The notes beneath the pieces were generated by a model that had not been told where the DNA came from, ran no database searches, and saw only the letters and a program-made list of their open reading frames with translations. Made by a program: the position numbers and the translations under genes. A stretch of 64,000 nucleotides of DNA from Apostichopus japonicus. Taxonomy: Eukaryota; Echinodermata; Holothuroidea; Aspidochirotida; Stichopodidae. How positions within the stretch are numbered: the first letter of the stretch is position 1; every line of letters starts with the position of its first letter. This document shows positions 22,870-33,811 of the stretch, in pieces. The stretch covers positions 21,747,168 through 21,811,167 of the forward strand of contig NC_092569.1 of the NCBI RefSeq assembly GCF_037975245.1, given 5' to 3'.

Positions 22870-23650
22870 AATTGCATGAATAGATTTCTTTTATTTTCTT
22901 TATCTTATTATAATATGTATACAAGTAAGTGGGCCTGAAACATGGTGAAATTGAACTACCAGAAGAGGGGTGACAGAGTAGGAAACAAGGGGCGATGGAA
23001 GGGGGGGGGGTGAGGTTAGTCATATCCTTCCTGAATGTTAAGCCCTTGAGGTTGAATTGTGCGAAGGCGTTGCATCCACATTATCTCTCTGCTAGGTCAG
23101 GACGGCTACCTGAGGATTCAATCCCCGGTAGGGTAATGCCATTCATGGTATGGGTGGGAAGGTTAAAGTGTTCTCCAACCGTGTCACATTCTTCATGGTG
23201 TTTACTGTGGATCTGTGACCATAGAACCGCTTCTTTAGGCTGGTTTTGCATGGTTTCACCAACATATACTGGATGCCGCAAACTCTACTACAAGAGACCA
23301 GATATATGACATTAGAGGTTTTGCAAGTGATGTGACCATTAGTCTTGTGTGTGAGTTGGGTGCTGTGGCTGGTGACGGAATTGTATTCAACAGTGTGGTG
23401 GCTGCAGACAATGCATCTCTAGGTACGATCACATTTGAAAGTAGCCTACTATTTTGTGTTCACCCTGCTAATTAACTTGTCTGTATTCTGTGCTTGTATA
23501 CTTGTCCATTCTGTAACTATTACTTGTCATTCAGCCTCTGAAGAAGATCCTGATAGGATCGAAACGTTAGGCCCACTTGCCTTAACACATTCTCTTACGT
23601 GGGCTCTCTAGTGTATAAGCAGTTTGCTAACAGTTTTGTTTTATTTTTAT
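22870..23650 (-). mobile_element. Penelope-like element fragment, copy 3
   Basis: Structured like copy 2. The minus-strand GIY-YIG end (VGET, PKEAVLWSQ-type degraded helix, EHFNLPTHT) lies at about 23081-23280. The cysteine-rich lead-in is further right, and an oppositely oriented terminal segment at 23460-23650 bears the best hammerhead-like motif. Small deletions and frame changes break the reading frame. Flanks on both sides also match copy 2, so the pair may descend from one larger repeat. Confidence 0.7.
23534..23572 (+). ncRNA. Candidate minimal hammerhead ribozyme (Penelope copy 3)
   Basis: GCCT, then core CTGAAGA, then GATCC-TGATA-GGATC (perfect 5-bp stem II), then GAAA, then CGTT, then AGGC. 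GCCT and AGGC form a perfect 4-bp stem I. The cleavage triplet would be GTT instead of the GTC of copy 2. Stem III is only the short palindrome ACGT, so a dimer would be required. Confidence 0.6.
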
Positions 23651-24054
23651 TCTAATTATAATATGGTCGATGCCCTGTTGAATGACATGAAAAGAGATAC
23701 AATGGAACAGAATCGAATGTGGGGTTAGTGGACTGCTGCTATCTCCGTAGACAAAGAAAGAACGCACATTTACAGCATTTAATACTATGAATATGTTTCT
23801 ATGTTCATCTGTTCGTACGTACGTTATGTGCCTGGCTTAGCTACAGCGCCGCACTAGCAGCTGTACATTGTAAATACAGCGTGCATTCCCTATATTAGAG
23901 CGTAAACAATGTTTGTAGTTACGCGCCCAAACCAGTTTTGTCGTTCCATATAAAGAAGTCTGCGTTCACGGATGACTAAAACGAACGCGTGTTTAGAGCA
24001 ATTAATAGATTGTCTCTACTAGCTAGGCCTGTAGATGAGTTTGTACGTACGTTA
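23651..24054. repeat. Dispersed repeat paired with 10136-10465
   Basis: Matches the sequence after copy 2, including the CGTTCCATA end at 23942-23950. A further partial copy follows the MITE (24302-24400). No gene is seen. Confidence 0.5.
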
Positions 24055-24298
24055 AGCCCGGGTCACTTCTGCGCGATTCAACACGCGATTCAACTCGCAA
24101 CTAAAATCACGCGCATCAGAAAAGTTGCTTCTGAGAAGTTGCGCTGATTAGGACATTGCTCTATTACAAATCAACCCAAATCGACGGCGCAACTTTTATT
24201 GCGCAACAAGTTGATACCCGTGTCTAACTACGCGATTCAACCTTCAATTGTATTGCGAGTTGAATCGCGTGTTGAATCGCGCAGATGTGACCCGGGCT
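24055..24298. mobile_element. Short MITE with 45-bp inverted repeats, TTA duplication
   Basis: The ends are AGCCCGGGTCAC followed by TCTGCGCGATTCAACACGCG on the left, and the near-perfect complement on the right, for about 45 bp. TTA flanks both sides (24052-24054 and 24299-24301; TTAA if one TIR base is counted). A 3-bp TTA duplication fits PIF/Harbinger elements. It has no coding capacity. Confidence 0.85.
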
Positions 24299-24413
24299 TT
24301 AACGTTATGCATGTGCTGCGCTAGGCCGGAATTGCTACAGCGCCGCGCGAATAGAGCATTTACAAAGTTTGTAGTTACGCGCCCCAAACCTACGTTTTCT
24401 TGAATAGCCCCAC

Positions 24414-26279
24414 TACGGAATGCCAAATGTATCAAAAATGTCCAAAACTATATAAGCATGTCCAAAATAATATAAGCATGTCCAAAAAACTATAAGCATG
24501 TCCAAAAAAAATATAAGCATGTCCAAATTTATATAAACATATCGAAACTAATATAAGTATGTCCAAAAATAATATGATCATGCCCAAAATAATATGAGAG
24601 TGTCGAAAAATTATATGAACATGTCGAATGTAACTGCTAACTTCAACTTTTTAGTGAACATTTTGGCATCTGAATTCACGCCATCTGTTGCAAAATATCC
24701 AAAAAAATATAAGCATATCCAAATTTATATAAACATGTCGAAACCAATATGAGTATGTCCAAAAATAATGAGAGCATGTCCAAAATAATATAAGAGTGTC
24801 CAAAAAACTATAAGCATGTCCAAAATATAAAAAAGTGTCGAAAAATAATACAAAAGTCTCGAGCGTAACTGCTCGATTCAACTTTGTAATGAACAGTCAG
24901 GCGTTTGAATTTACACCATATGTTCCAAATATCAAACTTTTTATTTTGGTATGCTGAAAACAAAAACACCATATCCAGCGTAACTTAAGACGATATACAG
25001 TTCATCCATTACCGTATTAGTGTGTGTGTTAATATTTTAATGATATTTCGATCAAGAACGATTTTATTTTCGAGGAAATATTAATTGAGTTGTTTCGTAG
25101 CGCGAGTGATCAACCTGGCCCCAAGGTGCTGTAACTATCAGTGAGTTTAATAGGAAGAACCACTGTGTCCAACATTCCACGCGGTTTAATCAATAATATG
25201 TAGTTGGCGAGTTCTTCCCACGTTTCCATCTTGAAATTTAGTTAAAAGGTGAGAGTGAAGATTAAACGTTGAATACCCCTAACCTAGGCTTATTTTTTTT
25301 TAATTCTGTGCTAGTGGCCGACTTCGCCTGGTAACCGTAATTAAGTGTCACAATTTTCCGTTAAAAAAGTAACACAGTATAGTACGTCATTTTCACTGTC
25401 AACGTACGCATGTGTGATAACTACTGTACGTTGTTAGCGCTTGTGCATGTTGTACGTACTTTCGCACGTGAACTTCTTTGCCTTCGCAACAATATATGAA
25501 TAATCTCAGCACCTCTAGGCAGGGCGAAACCACTCACATTACGAAGGGATGTGAAAAGGAAAAATGTTAGGTGATGGTCTTGTTTTTACATATTTTGAAT
25601 TATTTGCGTCACAAAAAACAGAAGAATGTTTCAATAATGTATTGTCATAATGATAACCATTGTGTCAGTTGATACAAATTACCTCCAAAGAAGGTATTGT
25701 AAGCTAATTTTTTTTCGACATACCAATATAAAAGTTTGATATTTGAAACATTTGGCGTGACTTCAAACGCCAAAATGTTCATAACAAAGTTGAAGTTAGC
25801 AGTTACACTCGAGACTTTTATATTATTATTCGACACTCTCATATAATTTTGGGCGTGCTCAAATTATATTTGGACATACTTATATGTGTTTGGACATGCG
25901 CGTATTATTTTGGACATGCTCATATAGTTTTGACATGTCTTTATAAATTTGGACATACTCATATAAGTTTGGACATGCTTATATTTGTTTTTGGATATTT
26001 TGCAACATATGGCGTAACTTAAAACGCCAAAATGTTCAATACAAAATTGAATTAGGCAGTTACATTTGTCGCTCTTGTATTATTTTTCGACATTCTTTTA
26101 ATATGTTGGACATGCTCATATAGTCTTTCGACACTCTCATATTATTTTGGATATGCTCGAATTATTTTTGGACATACTCATATTAGTTTCGACATGTTTA
26201 TATAAATTTGGACATGCTTATATTATTTTGGACATGCTTATATTGTTTTGGACATTTTTGAAACGTATGGCATGCCGTA
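24414..26279. mobile_element. Foldback-type non-autonomous DNA element 2
   Basis: Inverted ends begin TACGGMATGCCA and run into long arms (24414-24960 and about 25710-26279). The arms are made of about 20-bp units such as ATGTCCAAAATAATATAAGC on the left and their complement on the right. The 6-bp CCCCAC flanks the element on both sides (24408-24413 and 26280-26285). A longer inverted stretch within the arms contains TAACTGCTAACTTCAACTTT. The 750-bp core (24960-25710) has no ORF and no recognised feature. Its terminus resembles that of element 1 (TAYGGAAYGC). Confidence 0.82.
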
Positions 26280-26289
26280 CCCCACCGCA

Positions 26290-26715
26290 TAAGAAATGAT
26301 CAACTAATTGTTTTCGTTAGTCCTTATGTGGATACTCGAATCGCCACACTAGGACTGACACAGTTCGTTGGTCATAAGTGGATACTCTCATATCGCCACA
26401 TAAGGACTGACGCAGTTCGTTGGTCATTATGTGGATACTCTCAAATCGCCACATAAGGACTGACGAACTGCTTAGTACTTACTGTATGTTAGTCCTTATG
26501 TGGTGACATGCGATATCTCCACATAATGACTTGTGAATATCGTCGGTATTGGCGGTCATTATGTGGCAGTGTTAGGATCACATGATAAATAAAATGTTTT
26601 GGGGCCAAATGTTTATGTGGAGGTGTTTTTATTGCCATATAAGGACTTAAATTGTTGTTGATCATTATGTGGTAATAACTTTGTATTCACACAATGACTT
26701 AGGTTTACATAATTT
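26290..26715. repeat. Array of hairpin-forming units (AGTCCTTATGTGG)
   Basis: Repeated motifs AGTCCTTATGTGG and its complement CCACATAAGGACT alternate five or more times, so each neighbouring pair can fold into a hairpin. Units become more degenerate to the right (GGTCATTATGTGG, CCATATAAGGACT). The array ends shortly before a GGCGTTCCATA motif at 26739-26749, the terminal signature shared with the foldback family. Confidence 0.7.
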
Positions 26716-26749
26716 GTTTCTGCATTTTTTCCGATTTTGGCGTTCCATA

Positions 26750-27146
26750 CATATTACGGTATTAACCGAGTATGCTACAGTTCAGGGCCACACATGACCT
26801 CCATACATGTAACTGCAGTTCCCTTATATAGGTAACATCGGCTGCCGCAATTGCAGTTATCTGCATCCGTTCGAATTTCGAAAGGTACAAAAACAAAATA
26901 CCTAAAATTACCTCATGCAGTGCTTGTTTGATATCTGTTTAAGTGATCACCATTTTTATGAAAAGTCCATGAATTAATGTACAGACTGTGAAAATAAGGA
27001 GGATTGAAAGTGCTATGTAGACATTCTTTGGTTAAGTGATGAGATTACTCCAAGCGGGCAGTCGGAAGGATTGGGATGCAGTATGCTGAATTTGCTCCTC
27101 CAGTTCAAAATCTAAATTGTCATGATATGGAAACCTGTAGGTGCAT
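26750..27146. other. No gene seen
   Basis: Intergenic sequence leading into duplication block 1'. Confidence 0.4.
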
Positions 27147-27476
27147 CAGCCCCCCCCCCCCAGTGAAAAATATGGGGGCGGAAGTATCATTCCGCCCCCC
27201 CCCCCCCCGCTCAGCAAGTCAGAAAACCCCTTTTTCATTTCCAAATCAGAAAAAAATCTCATTTGGAGCACCAAATTGCATCTAAGGCCAGGTGAAAATG
27301 CAAAATTATTTACAAAATGGAGTGGGTGTTGAGGTGTGCTATATTGCACCAAATTGCATCTGAGGCCACCTGGAAATGCAGGGACACCCCCTCCCCTTAG
27401 ACCCCTCCCCCAGGCCGGCCATCAGTCTTCAGCCCCCCCCCCCCTCCCCACTCAAAAGTACCTTCCTACGCCACTG
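27147..27476 (+). mobile_element. hAT-type MITE, left-truncated copy
   Basis: From the C run and CAGTGAAAAATATGGG it follows the complete copy at 48615-48984 to the right end TTCCTACGCCACTG (27463-27476). The left terminus (CAAGGGCGTAGG) is missing. It sits at the left edge of the block that pairs with 1361-4030 and is absent from that partner. Confidence 0.75.
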
Positions 27477-28897
27477 TCATGTTGGGAGTAAGTTATGTCA
27501 GTTGAACATTATTATGTTTAAGGGGGATTGGAAAATGACGAATTTAGTGTGTAAGTCAAATGGAACAATTAATTGAGGTACGACACATTTAATTTGCAGT
27601 TAGATTCCTGAAACAATGGGTATATATTGTTGTGCATTATGCCTCACAATCACAGCCATTAGCTCTGAATGCATGTAAATTCTAATAGGCATTATTAATT
27701 TATATATTTATCTTTTTCCAATATATGTTGGTAATGGAATAACTTCGCTATTAACACCATAATATATTGCTAAACGAACTCTTTATTTCCTTTCCCGTCT
27801 TTTCGACCAATGAGAAGTTTGAGAAGTAACCTACCATGTCATCTTGACGAAGGATTGCTCAGTCACCTGAAGTTAGTTTCGTATTTGTAAGGATCTCTCT
27901 TTTACTACGCGATTTGCCTTTTGACGCTAGTAGCTGGATGCATTTGCTACCTATTCTCTCTCGCCATAAGATAAATATGCACTTTGTATATAATATTTAT
28001 GTAGTATCTAATATATTTATTGTAAAGAAGTGGGCACGCGGCGGAATTAATCTTGCGGGCCGCGACATACCGCGGACCTCACACCGTGAGGTTGTGTTTG
28101 ATCTCACATGACAACATTTAGATATTACTGTAAATGGCAAATAAATGTTGTATGGACATGAAAATTCTCTATATATGTTATATATTGCAATATCCTTATA
28201 ACTTAGTATAGGTCCTATACCCTATGTAAATTCCCCAAAGTATACCTACTTGATGTTTTGGTTTCTGTAAGAATTCTAGCGGGATGCAGGTAATTTGCAC
28301 GCTGCCCGCACCTTGTCCACCCTTTGCATTAGGGCATAACAGAAAATAATATGAATAAAATACACTAGTATGTATGCATGTGTTAACACCGATAGAACTA
28401 GCTAGAATGGAAGGTAGTAACACTTCCAAGAACAGGATGATATACAGGCAAGAGGAATAAGGGGTCCTCAAGCCGAAAAGACATCAATAAGGTCTTGAGG
28501 TAAGAGGTTACAAGACAAGAAATTCAAGGGGGGGGGGGGGGGGAAGTAACTTAGGCTTCTTTATAACCAGCTAACAGCAAAAGATTGACCAGTTAACCGG
28601 TTCACAATGACACAATATTACCCGATTAACCATCAAATTGAATCCCGTTCATCCTACTTTTAGCCATAGAGAGAGCAGATTTCTTAATATTATTTTTGTA
28701 CAATTTCGACCACCCCCCTTCCCACCCCTGCACCCCAACTGCGGACGTTCATGCACCAAGAGTTAGATAACAGAAGTGCTCAACACACACACAAAAAAAA
28801 GTATACATATATATTCATATTTATTTATATTTATATATATATATATAAATAAATAAATAAATATATATATATATATATATACATACATAGCCTACAT

Positions 28898-28935
<38 letters not shown>

Positions 28936-31745
28936 TTATATATGTATCATTGATATAATTATTAGACAAAAACAGAGAAATAAGATATGACACATAATTG
29001 ACAAATATTCTTTTTTATTGAATTACATAACACATCCTTCTTGTTGACCCTTTATTAACTGTTTACCAAATAGTGTTATCTTTACACTAATATTCATATG
29101 TAAATATTTTCTTAGTATTTGAAAATCTTGAACCAGTATGATACTATACAGGGTCCCAAGTCCGTCCACCAATATCTCGCAAATGGTTCTCCTTACGTTT
29201 AAATCGATATCAAACTTAATGTGTGAAAGTTACCTTATCGGTATAAAGTATTAGTTTGCAACTAATACGTATAAGTGCATCCCAAATATACAAAGACAGA
29301 TGTTTAAAATACTCATTTCATTGGTATTTAACTGAAAGCTAATAACAAGTACACGCTTATGCAAAGTTGTCTCTTTTGAGAGTATGTTCCCTGTATTTAT
29401 GTACCGTACTTGAAAGGTAATGAGTGAGATTTAAATAGTTGTAGGAGAGTTTAAAACCTTGTCAATGAATGATGATACACAACAACCCCTTATTAAGGAG
29501 TGTTAGCTCAGTGGTTAACGCCGGTGCCTTTCAATCATAAAGTCCCCAGTTCGAGTCACTCCAGGATTAATGTATGTCGTCCAGTTACATAGTTGTTGAT
29601 AATTGACAATTCATAATCATGGACGTTAAATATGAATCTAAGAGACTGACTTCGGTCAGCTTGCAGCTTTGATAAGCCAATGAGGCTTCTTCGTGAGTTC
29701 CTGCTTGCAGGAGGATCTAAAATACATACATACATACGTGACATTATACAAGCAAACACTCACCAAGCATACTAGAAAATGTATATAGTTGGATATAACT
29801 GGTTATCAGTCTTATTAACGGTACAATTTGCGGTCAATATGAAGTAACGAAAAGAAATTTGTTGCATATATACCTAGTCTAGAAAATAAATACAGAGAAT
29901 CTTTTAAAATATGACACGATATTCACAATATCCTAAAAAAAACACTATACAACTATAGATGCATATCAACTTGCCAAATCCAAATACCTCACCCTGTGGG
30001 AATGTTTTTCTTTTTAAGCAAAACCTAATTATTCACGACCCTTAAAAGTGCAAAACTTCAAGATTTCGGAAATCGTTCACTATGAATTAATGTTTCCTTT
30101 TGTATAATGGAGTGTTTTACATTGTTAAGCCCACCAGGGTTTTAATGCACTTCCTTTCACAGCTTGTAATTCATTTGTATATAGTCTTTGTTAACAAGTA
30201 TAAGTTGTGAAGATACAAAACACAAAACAATGAAGTGACATAAATATGACGATTTTGAAATATAATTTCTGTCATAATTAGACCTTGGTAGTACCACTCT
30301 CTAGTCGTTGACTCACTGGACTGTATGTTTATTTGGGCTAGTTACAATATCACTGTGGAGAATGGCTAGTCCTCATTTTCACCGTTTATTCATTCTCTCT
30401 CTCTTGTAAACTTTCTCTAGCTGTCTGCTAACTGTAAGAACCACGACTGACACTCTACCTTGGCGACTCAGCCATGACCCTTAGAATCGATGTTTAGAGC
30501 GCATGAAATTTGGACTTCAATTGAACAGTTACAAAACAAGTAATTGAATTGCCCCCTGCAAGCTCAGAATAACTGTCAGTAAATATACCACCATCTGGAA
30601 AAATTCTGAGACCAATTGAAACAAAATAGAAGGATAACTTGTCTGTTGGGTTGCTCCCGCTGTTTGCGGAACGTTGAACCATGGAGGTCTGTTTTACCTC
30701 CATGGTTGAACTAAGATATTTGATCAACACCTTAAAGAAAATTATTAAATGAAAGAAATTGCGAAAATTTACTATATATTTAAGAAATGTTCGATTGTAC
30801 ATGGCAATCTTTCTGAGAATTTTGTACACAGGTCTGGCAAGCTATATATATATGTATAAAATGGAACTAAACTATGGTTTGACTTGATACATACAGTTAC
30901 TATGACTCAACTGGTTTAAACCATTATAACCGAGGGATGCATTTACTTTCAACTGCTTGGTAAGTCCTCATCATGACATGACAGTTTACGTTTTTCGATG
31001 AATATAATTAAAGCGCATTGTGCATTATGACAACAGTGTGTGTTGAATATGACAGCATGTTTGTATATTTACATGACAAAATAATGGAAGAACGGAAAAA
31101 AAGGGTGGGGGAGGAAGCGACCATTCAACTGAGGCCGCACCATGACAATCACAAGATTTATTAAGAATTTAGGCAGACGATCTGGGTCACCTTAATTAGA
31201 TACGTAAAAAAAACTACAGACAGTATCAGAAACTTGTTTCTTTAAACATATGGCAATGAATAAAAGCAAATTTGATGCCTTATTCGGGATCATGAAGGAT
31301 AAAACAACCACATGCCTTCACGGACAGATATGAGAACTATTTATACAACTTCATATTGGAATGCAACTTGATCGTAAGGCAATGCATTCTTTTCGAAGGA
31401 GTTTATACTCTAAATTAGGAACTCAACTTGACATGATTATGTCTTTTGAAACTGTTTACACAATTTCATAAGGGATGGCATCTTCATCACAAGCACCCCT
31501 TTCGTATGAACTTATTTTACCGAAGCTATCGCAAAGATGTATTGTCATACCACCCTCTTCGGTCTGCTCACACTGGAGTGCAGAGGGTGGCTTGGGTGCT
31601 TTCCCGTTTTCAAAACATACAAAGCCTAACACTTTCGAGTCTTTCGTGTTGTATTCTTTAAGAATCCATGTTTCTTCGCCAATATTTTCACAGTCTTTGA
31701 TCGAGGTTCCCAACCATAATATAAACACATTTGCATTGTCTTGCT
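27477..31745. repeat. Segmental duplication block 1' (partner about 1361-4030)
   Basis: Collinear with 1361-4030, plus two insertions: about 29138-29940 (which holds a SINE) and about 30030-30738 (which holds a perfect 12-bp-stem hairpin). Its right end runs into the 3' part of TRIM-like copy C. A G run lies at 28528-28543 and TA/CA microsatellites at 28800-28945. No other gene is seen. Confidence 0.8.
29497..29736 (+). mobile_element. tRNA-derived SINE, copy 2
   Basis: Same family as 11621-11841: GGAGTGTTAGCTCAGTGGTT head, B-box-like AGTTCGAGTCACTCC, a body with AGACTGACTTCGGTCAGC, a CCTGC-TTGCAGG hairpin and a tail of ATAC repeats. It lies within the insertion that distinguishes block 1' from block 1. 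Confidence 0.82.
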
Positions 31746-33477
31746 TGCTGAGGAAAGTTTGATGACTACCAAGGAAGACACAATGTAATATTTGAACATC
31801 TGTAATGTGAAGTGTGTTTGGTGGATCTACATCGTAGGACTTGCCAAGCTTCTCATAATATGTGCTATATGTTTGCAATTCGTCATCTTCAGTGTAAAAG
31901 AAAATATCTTTGGAACAGACAAAGACAGAATTTACTGCCGCTTCTGTGGTAAAAAGATAGTTGCGAACTCTTGAAAATTGGGAGTAGCTAGGCTCCCTGT
32001 GATACTTTACGCTCTTTGCTTTGCAATCTTTGTTCCCATGATCATCGACATTCAGAGACGTTATGAACAGCAGACTTCCACTTAATCCAATAAACGTGAT
32101 CAAGTTAACATTTCCAGACACATCGAAATGGCTTTTATACTCCATCGAGGTATAAGTAAATTCAACAACGATTTTTCCTAGCCCAACAAGTAAACATTTA
32201 TTAGACTCTACCGTTGCAACTAACTTAGCACCTACCGGTATTTTATGTATCCATTTATAAGGCTTTGATTGTACAATTTCCCCACTTATCTTCATTACCT
32301 TTGAGATATGTAAAAACTTAGTGTTATCTTCAAATGTGAACAACCAAAAATTACCCTGCTTGTCGCTGGCTACAACATCTCCTTTGGCATAATGAAAACC
32401 TATTTCTATGTCCGGTAGTTCACCAGGAGAGAAAGCAATTTCATGTTGCAACTCCGATTTGCTCCATTTAAATGCTGTACTATCTTCTTCTAAAGCTTCA
32501 AATGCATTGCTAAGTTCCAAGGACATAGCCATTACTTCCCATGGGTTATTTTCACTTATTATTTTACGTGTTATTTCTTGTGTGGTTTGCATTCTCTTAA
32601 TCCAATCTTCAGCTGATTGGACTCGGGACTCGACAGGTTCAATTCTTGCAGTAATCTCTTCTAGCAAGTCTTGTTTTTGTTTATCATAGACCTTTCGGAT
32701 TTCTCTGATCATTTCATTACAATGGTTTGTAATTTCTATTTCTATCTCTTCCTTAGACTTATTAAGTGCTACCACACTCACATTCCCGTCATTTTTGTAG
32801 CCGACTGCTTTCTCCAGTTGAGGAACACTGTTTTCTAATAAACTATTAAGTTCTTGTTTACTGTCATCAAATTGACTTGTGGCTTCTGTACACTCATGTT
32901 GTGGCTTGGAATGTAAAACGATTGTACAATCTCTACAGATCAGTTTGGAACAAGTTTTACAGTAAAAACGTAACTTCTCAGAAGGATGTAGTGTACAGAA
33001 TGGAGACCTAGCATTCTTCCATTCTTGTTGAGACTTGGGATCATTTAATTCTTTCACAGGAATTACTGAATGGGATTGCAACAGTGGAAACAAAGCATGG
33101 TGACCTCTACACTTGGAACAAATAGCAAAATTACAATCAATGCAAAATGCTTCTGCATCGAAACTCTTGCATGAGTCACATACTGAGGCACTTTCCTCTG
33201 TATTTGTCAACCTCTCCAGCAAGTTTACCCTTTCAACCAAATTGATGAGATGAAAGTTTGTCTGCAAACCTTTAACCCCAGTCTCTGGTAAACTGCAGAC
33301 TTGCCTGCACGTTGGGCAAGGTACTTCATCTCCCGGTTGTTTAGCTGCATATTTCTCGATACATTCCTCACAGAAGCTGTGAATGCATGGTAACATCTTT
33401 GGTGATCTGAACTGCTTCATGCATATGCAACAGATTAGAAAATCCTCGCTCAAATCTTTTACCACTTTAGCAGCCAT
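31456..33477 (-). CDS. TRIM-like RING/B-box protein, copy C (intact)
   Basis: One uninterrupted frame of 673 codons starts at ATG 33477-33475 (MAAKVVKDLSEDFL). The RING spacing C-x2-C, C-x-H-x2-C-x2-C, C-x2-C is complete. B-box 1 begins CDSCKSFDAEAFCIDC and B-box 2 CTLHPSEKLRFYCKTC. A coil-prone segment with the conserved KVYDKQKQDLLEEITARIEP run follows. The N-terminal half is close to copies A and B. The C-terminal half (about residues 345-673) is much more diverged in sequence, with retained islands such as the FILWLGTSIKD, WILKEYNTKD and LCD-FG segments. This pattern, a conserved ligase module with a variable tail, is what one expects if the tail binds changing partners, but that is inference. 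The C-terminal remnant at 3743-4030 resembles this copy and not A or B. Confidence 0.9.
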   Translation of the reverse strand: MAAKVVKDLSEDFLICCICMKQFRSPKMLPCIHSFCEECIEKYAAKQPGDEVPCPTCRQVCSLPETGVKGLQTNFHLINLVERVNLLERLTNTEESASVCDSCKSFDAEAFCIDCNFAICSKCRGHHALFPLLQSHSVIPVKELNDPKSQQEWKNARSPFCTLHPSEKLRFYCKTCSKLICRDCTIVLHSKPQHECTEATSQFDDSKQELNSLLENSVPQLEKAVGYKNDGNVSVVALNKSKEEIEIEITNHCNEMIREIRKVYDKQKQDLLEEITARIEPVESRVQSAEDWIKRMQTTQEITRKIISENNPWEVMAMSLELSNAFEALEEDSTAFKWSKSELQHEIAFSPGELPDIEIGFHYAKGDVVASDKQGNFWLFTFEDNTKFLHISKVMKISGEIVQSKPYKWIHKIPVGAKLVATVESNKCLLVGLGKIVVEFTYTSMEYKSHFDVSGNVNLITFIGLSGSLLFITSLNVDDHGNKDCKAKSVKYHREPSYSQFSRVRNYLFTTEAAVNSVFVCSKDIFFYTEDDELQTYSTYYEKLGKSYDVDPPNTLHITDVQILHCVFLGSHQTFLSKQDNANVFILWLGTSIKDCENIGEETWILKEYNTKDSKVLGFVCFENGKAPKPPSALQCEQTEEGGMTIHLCDSFGKISSYERGACDEDAIPYEIV

Positions 33478-33811
33478 GGAGATGATGAGGGATCACAGAA
33501 ATCAATTAGTTGAATCTATACAAAAAAAACATAAGAAATAATCATGTGTAAGTTAGCCTGACGTTTCAATTTTTTTGTTCTTTTTCTCTCCACACCTTTC
33601 TGTCTATGTCCTTCTCCAGTTTTTTCCCTACCCTGTTCCTATAACCCTTCCTTTGTCCCGCCACTATTTATCTCCTACCTTTCCTCTTCCCCTGTTGCTT
33701 ACTTCTCTCCATCCCTTGTCTACTAATCCCCTTACATGTATCTCATTGTGTTCACTGTGCTCATTAACCTGTCTGTATTCTGTGCGTGATTTGTCCCTTC
33801 TGTTACTGTTA

